From: Afipia sp. 1NLS2
GTDB lineage: Bacteria; Pseudomonadota; Alphaproteobacteria; Rhizobiales; Xanthobacteraceae
NCBI RefSeq assembly: GCF_000178995.1
Contig: NZ_ADVZ01000003.1
Location: 62,001-126,000, forward strand
Length of the DNA stretch: 64,000 nt
Direction: 5' to 3'
Both the position numbers and the translations under genes were made by a program. The notes under the pieces were generated by a model. It did no database searches, had not been told where the DNA came from, and saw only the letters and a program-made list of their open reading frames with translations. Numbering within the stretch: the first letter of the stretch is position 1; each line of letters opens with the position of its first letter. Of this stretch, positions 63,134 to 64,000 are shown piece by piece.

Positions 63134-64000
63134 GTGTCTGTTTCAAAACATCTCTTTGAGTTGAAGATGGTTCGACGAGTGGCGCTCGCGTCAACCGCGG
63201 GTGCTGCGTTGAGCCTCGGAATTTTTATCGGGCCTGCTCATGCCCAGCAGGCTGCCGGGCAAACCAGTGCGACGTTGCCGGCAGTGACAATCGATGCGGC
63301 GAAACCGCGGACGCACAAGCGGAAAAGGTCGGCATCATCCTCGTCGAATACGCGCCGCGCCGCGCGCCGTTCAGGCCGGCCGCAGACGCAGCAACCACCG
63401 GCGCCGGTGGCGAACACGGCCACCTTCGATGCGCGCACCGGCACCGTGGGGTATTATTCGAACAGCACGTCGGTCGCCACCAAGACCAACACGCCGCTCT
63501 TGAACATTGCGCAATCGGTCAATGTGGTTCCGAAGCAGATGCTCGAGGATCAGGCGACCCGCAGCATCACCGACATCACCCGCTACATTCCGGGCGTCTC
63601 GGTGCATCAGGGCGAAGGTAACCGCGATGAACTCGTGATCCGCGGCGTCGATTCCAGCGCGAACTTCTTCGTCAACGGCTTCCGTGACGACGTCCAGTAT
63701 TTCCGCGATCTCTACAACACGCAGAGCCTCGAGGTGATCAAGGGGCCGAGCGCGCTGACGTTCGGGCGCGGGGCGGGTGGCGGTCTCGTCAACCGCACAC
63801 TGAAGGAAGCGGACGGCCAGCGTATCTATGAGGCTACCGCGCAGACCGGCTCGTGGGGCGATCGTCGCTTTACGATCGATGCGGGGCAGGCGGTCAACGA
63901 CAAGGTCGCGGTTCGCCTCAATGCGTTCTATGAAGGTTCGGACACGTTCCGCGATTTCGGGCGGCTTGAGCGCTATGGCATCAATCCGACGCTGACCTGG
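63134..64000 (+). CDS. TonB-dependent siderophore receptor (N-terminal part; runs off window)
   Basis: 289 codons are visible. A signal peptide (cut near A-H-A-Q) leads to a TonB-box-like L-P-A-V-T-I-D-A at residues ~48-55, then a Lys/Arg-rich linker (T-H-K-R-K-R-S and R-R-A-A-R-R-S, about residues 60-80), then the plug: N-I-A-Q-S-V-N-V-V-P, I-T-R-Y-I-P-G-V-S-V, E-L-V-I-R-G-V-D, V-I-K-G-P-S-A-L-T-F-G-R-G, and the first barrel strands. The GTG start follows GGGGGA; an ATG at 63167 is the alternative. Irr-like sites upstream predict iron repression. Confidence 0.9.
   Translation, partial: MSVSKHLFELKMVRRVALASTAGAALSLGIFIGPAHAQQAAGQTSATLPAVTIDAAKPRTHKRKRSASSSSNTRRAARRSGRPQTQQPPAPVANTATFDARTGTVGYYSNSTSVATKTNTPLLNIAQSVNVVPKQMLEDQATRSITDITRYIPGVSVHQGEGNRDELVIRGVDSSANFFVNGFRDDVQYFRDLYNTQSLEVIKGPSALTFGRGAGGGLVNRTLKEADGQRIYEATAQTGSWGDRRFTIDAGQAVNDKVAVRLNAFYEGSDTFRDFGRLERYGINPTLTW

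Overview
The window is a contiguous chromosomal segment of a GC-rich alphaproteobacterium, most likely of the Bradyrhizobium/Afipia/Rhodopseudomonas group (Nitrobacteraceae). Evidence: the order coxB-coxA-ctaB-coxF-ctaG-coxC-DUF983-surf1-thrC-M16 protease, the split atpI-B-E-b'-b operon, class I lysyl-tRNA synthetase, C4-pathway hemA, a SAM-II riboswitch before metZ, a PodJ-like polarity protein, and sites resembling Irr iron-control elements. No phage, transposon, rRNA or CRISPR was seen; one tRNA (Gly-CCC) is present. The species assignment is inference.

Layout. 0-10.6 kb: tandem SGNH-hydrolase paralogues, riboswitch-controlled metZ, a two-domain dCTP deaminase, tRNA-Gly, a SCO copper chaperone, a large membrane glycosyltransferase, a solute-binding protein, lysK and ybaK. 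10.6-26 kb: an S24-type regulator, DUF952-pyrD, MATE exporter, TPR-methyltransferase, NRAMP-like transporter, PodJ-like Sel1 protein, MarR regulator, gshA, PAN-domain protein, tldD-lepB and an IalB protein. 26.4-33 kb: the aa3-type cytochrome oxidase locus with heme and copper assembly factors, then thrC, an M16 protease, a GNAT enzyme and a lipoprotein. 37.4-40 kb: the F0 half of ATP synthase, on the minus strand.

40-51.5 kb: a DsbA-like isomerase, an MHS transporter with an inserted loop, a signalling locus (NarL-type regulator, a 1191-residue SSS-transporter/hybrid histidine kinase, FixJ-type regulator), hemA and bioB. 51.5-60 kb is the most accessory-looking part: LysR, class II aldolase, an FAD/2Fe-2S reductase, an XRE-cupin regulator, a ChrR-like cupin, a DJ-1/PfpI protein, an MHS permease, a ketopantoate-reductase-like protein and OsmC. 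Four good copies plus two weaker relatives of one palindromic motif, GTWTCC-N3/N5-TARGAWAC, sit before these genes and not elsewhere that I noticed. I read this as a small, apparently uncharacterised catabolic or detoxification regulon run by the XRE-cupin protein. 59.6-64 kb: a DMT exporter divergent from an NTF2/TetR pair with a TetR-like operator, an MFS transporter, and the start of a TonB-dependent siderophore receptor behind two Irr-like boxes; this gene leaves the window.

How they work together: coxBAC with ctaB, ctaG, surf1 and possibly the SCO protein build the terminal oxidase; hemA supplies heme; the atp genes use the resulting proton gradient. Start codons were revised where the ribosome-binding site or family N-terminus demanded it (TTG for ctaB and thrC; GTG for pyrD, DUF952 and the TonB receptor). 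Family assignments rest on motif recognition from the translated sequence, not on database searches.
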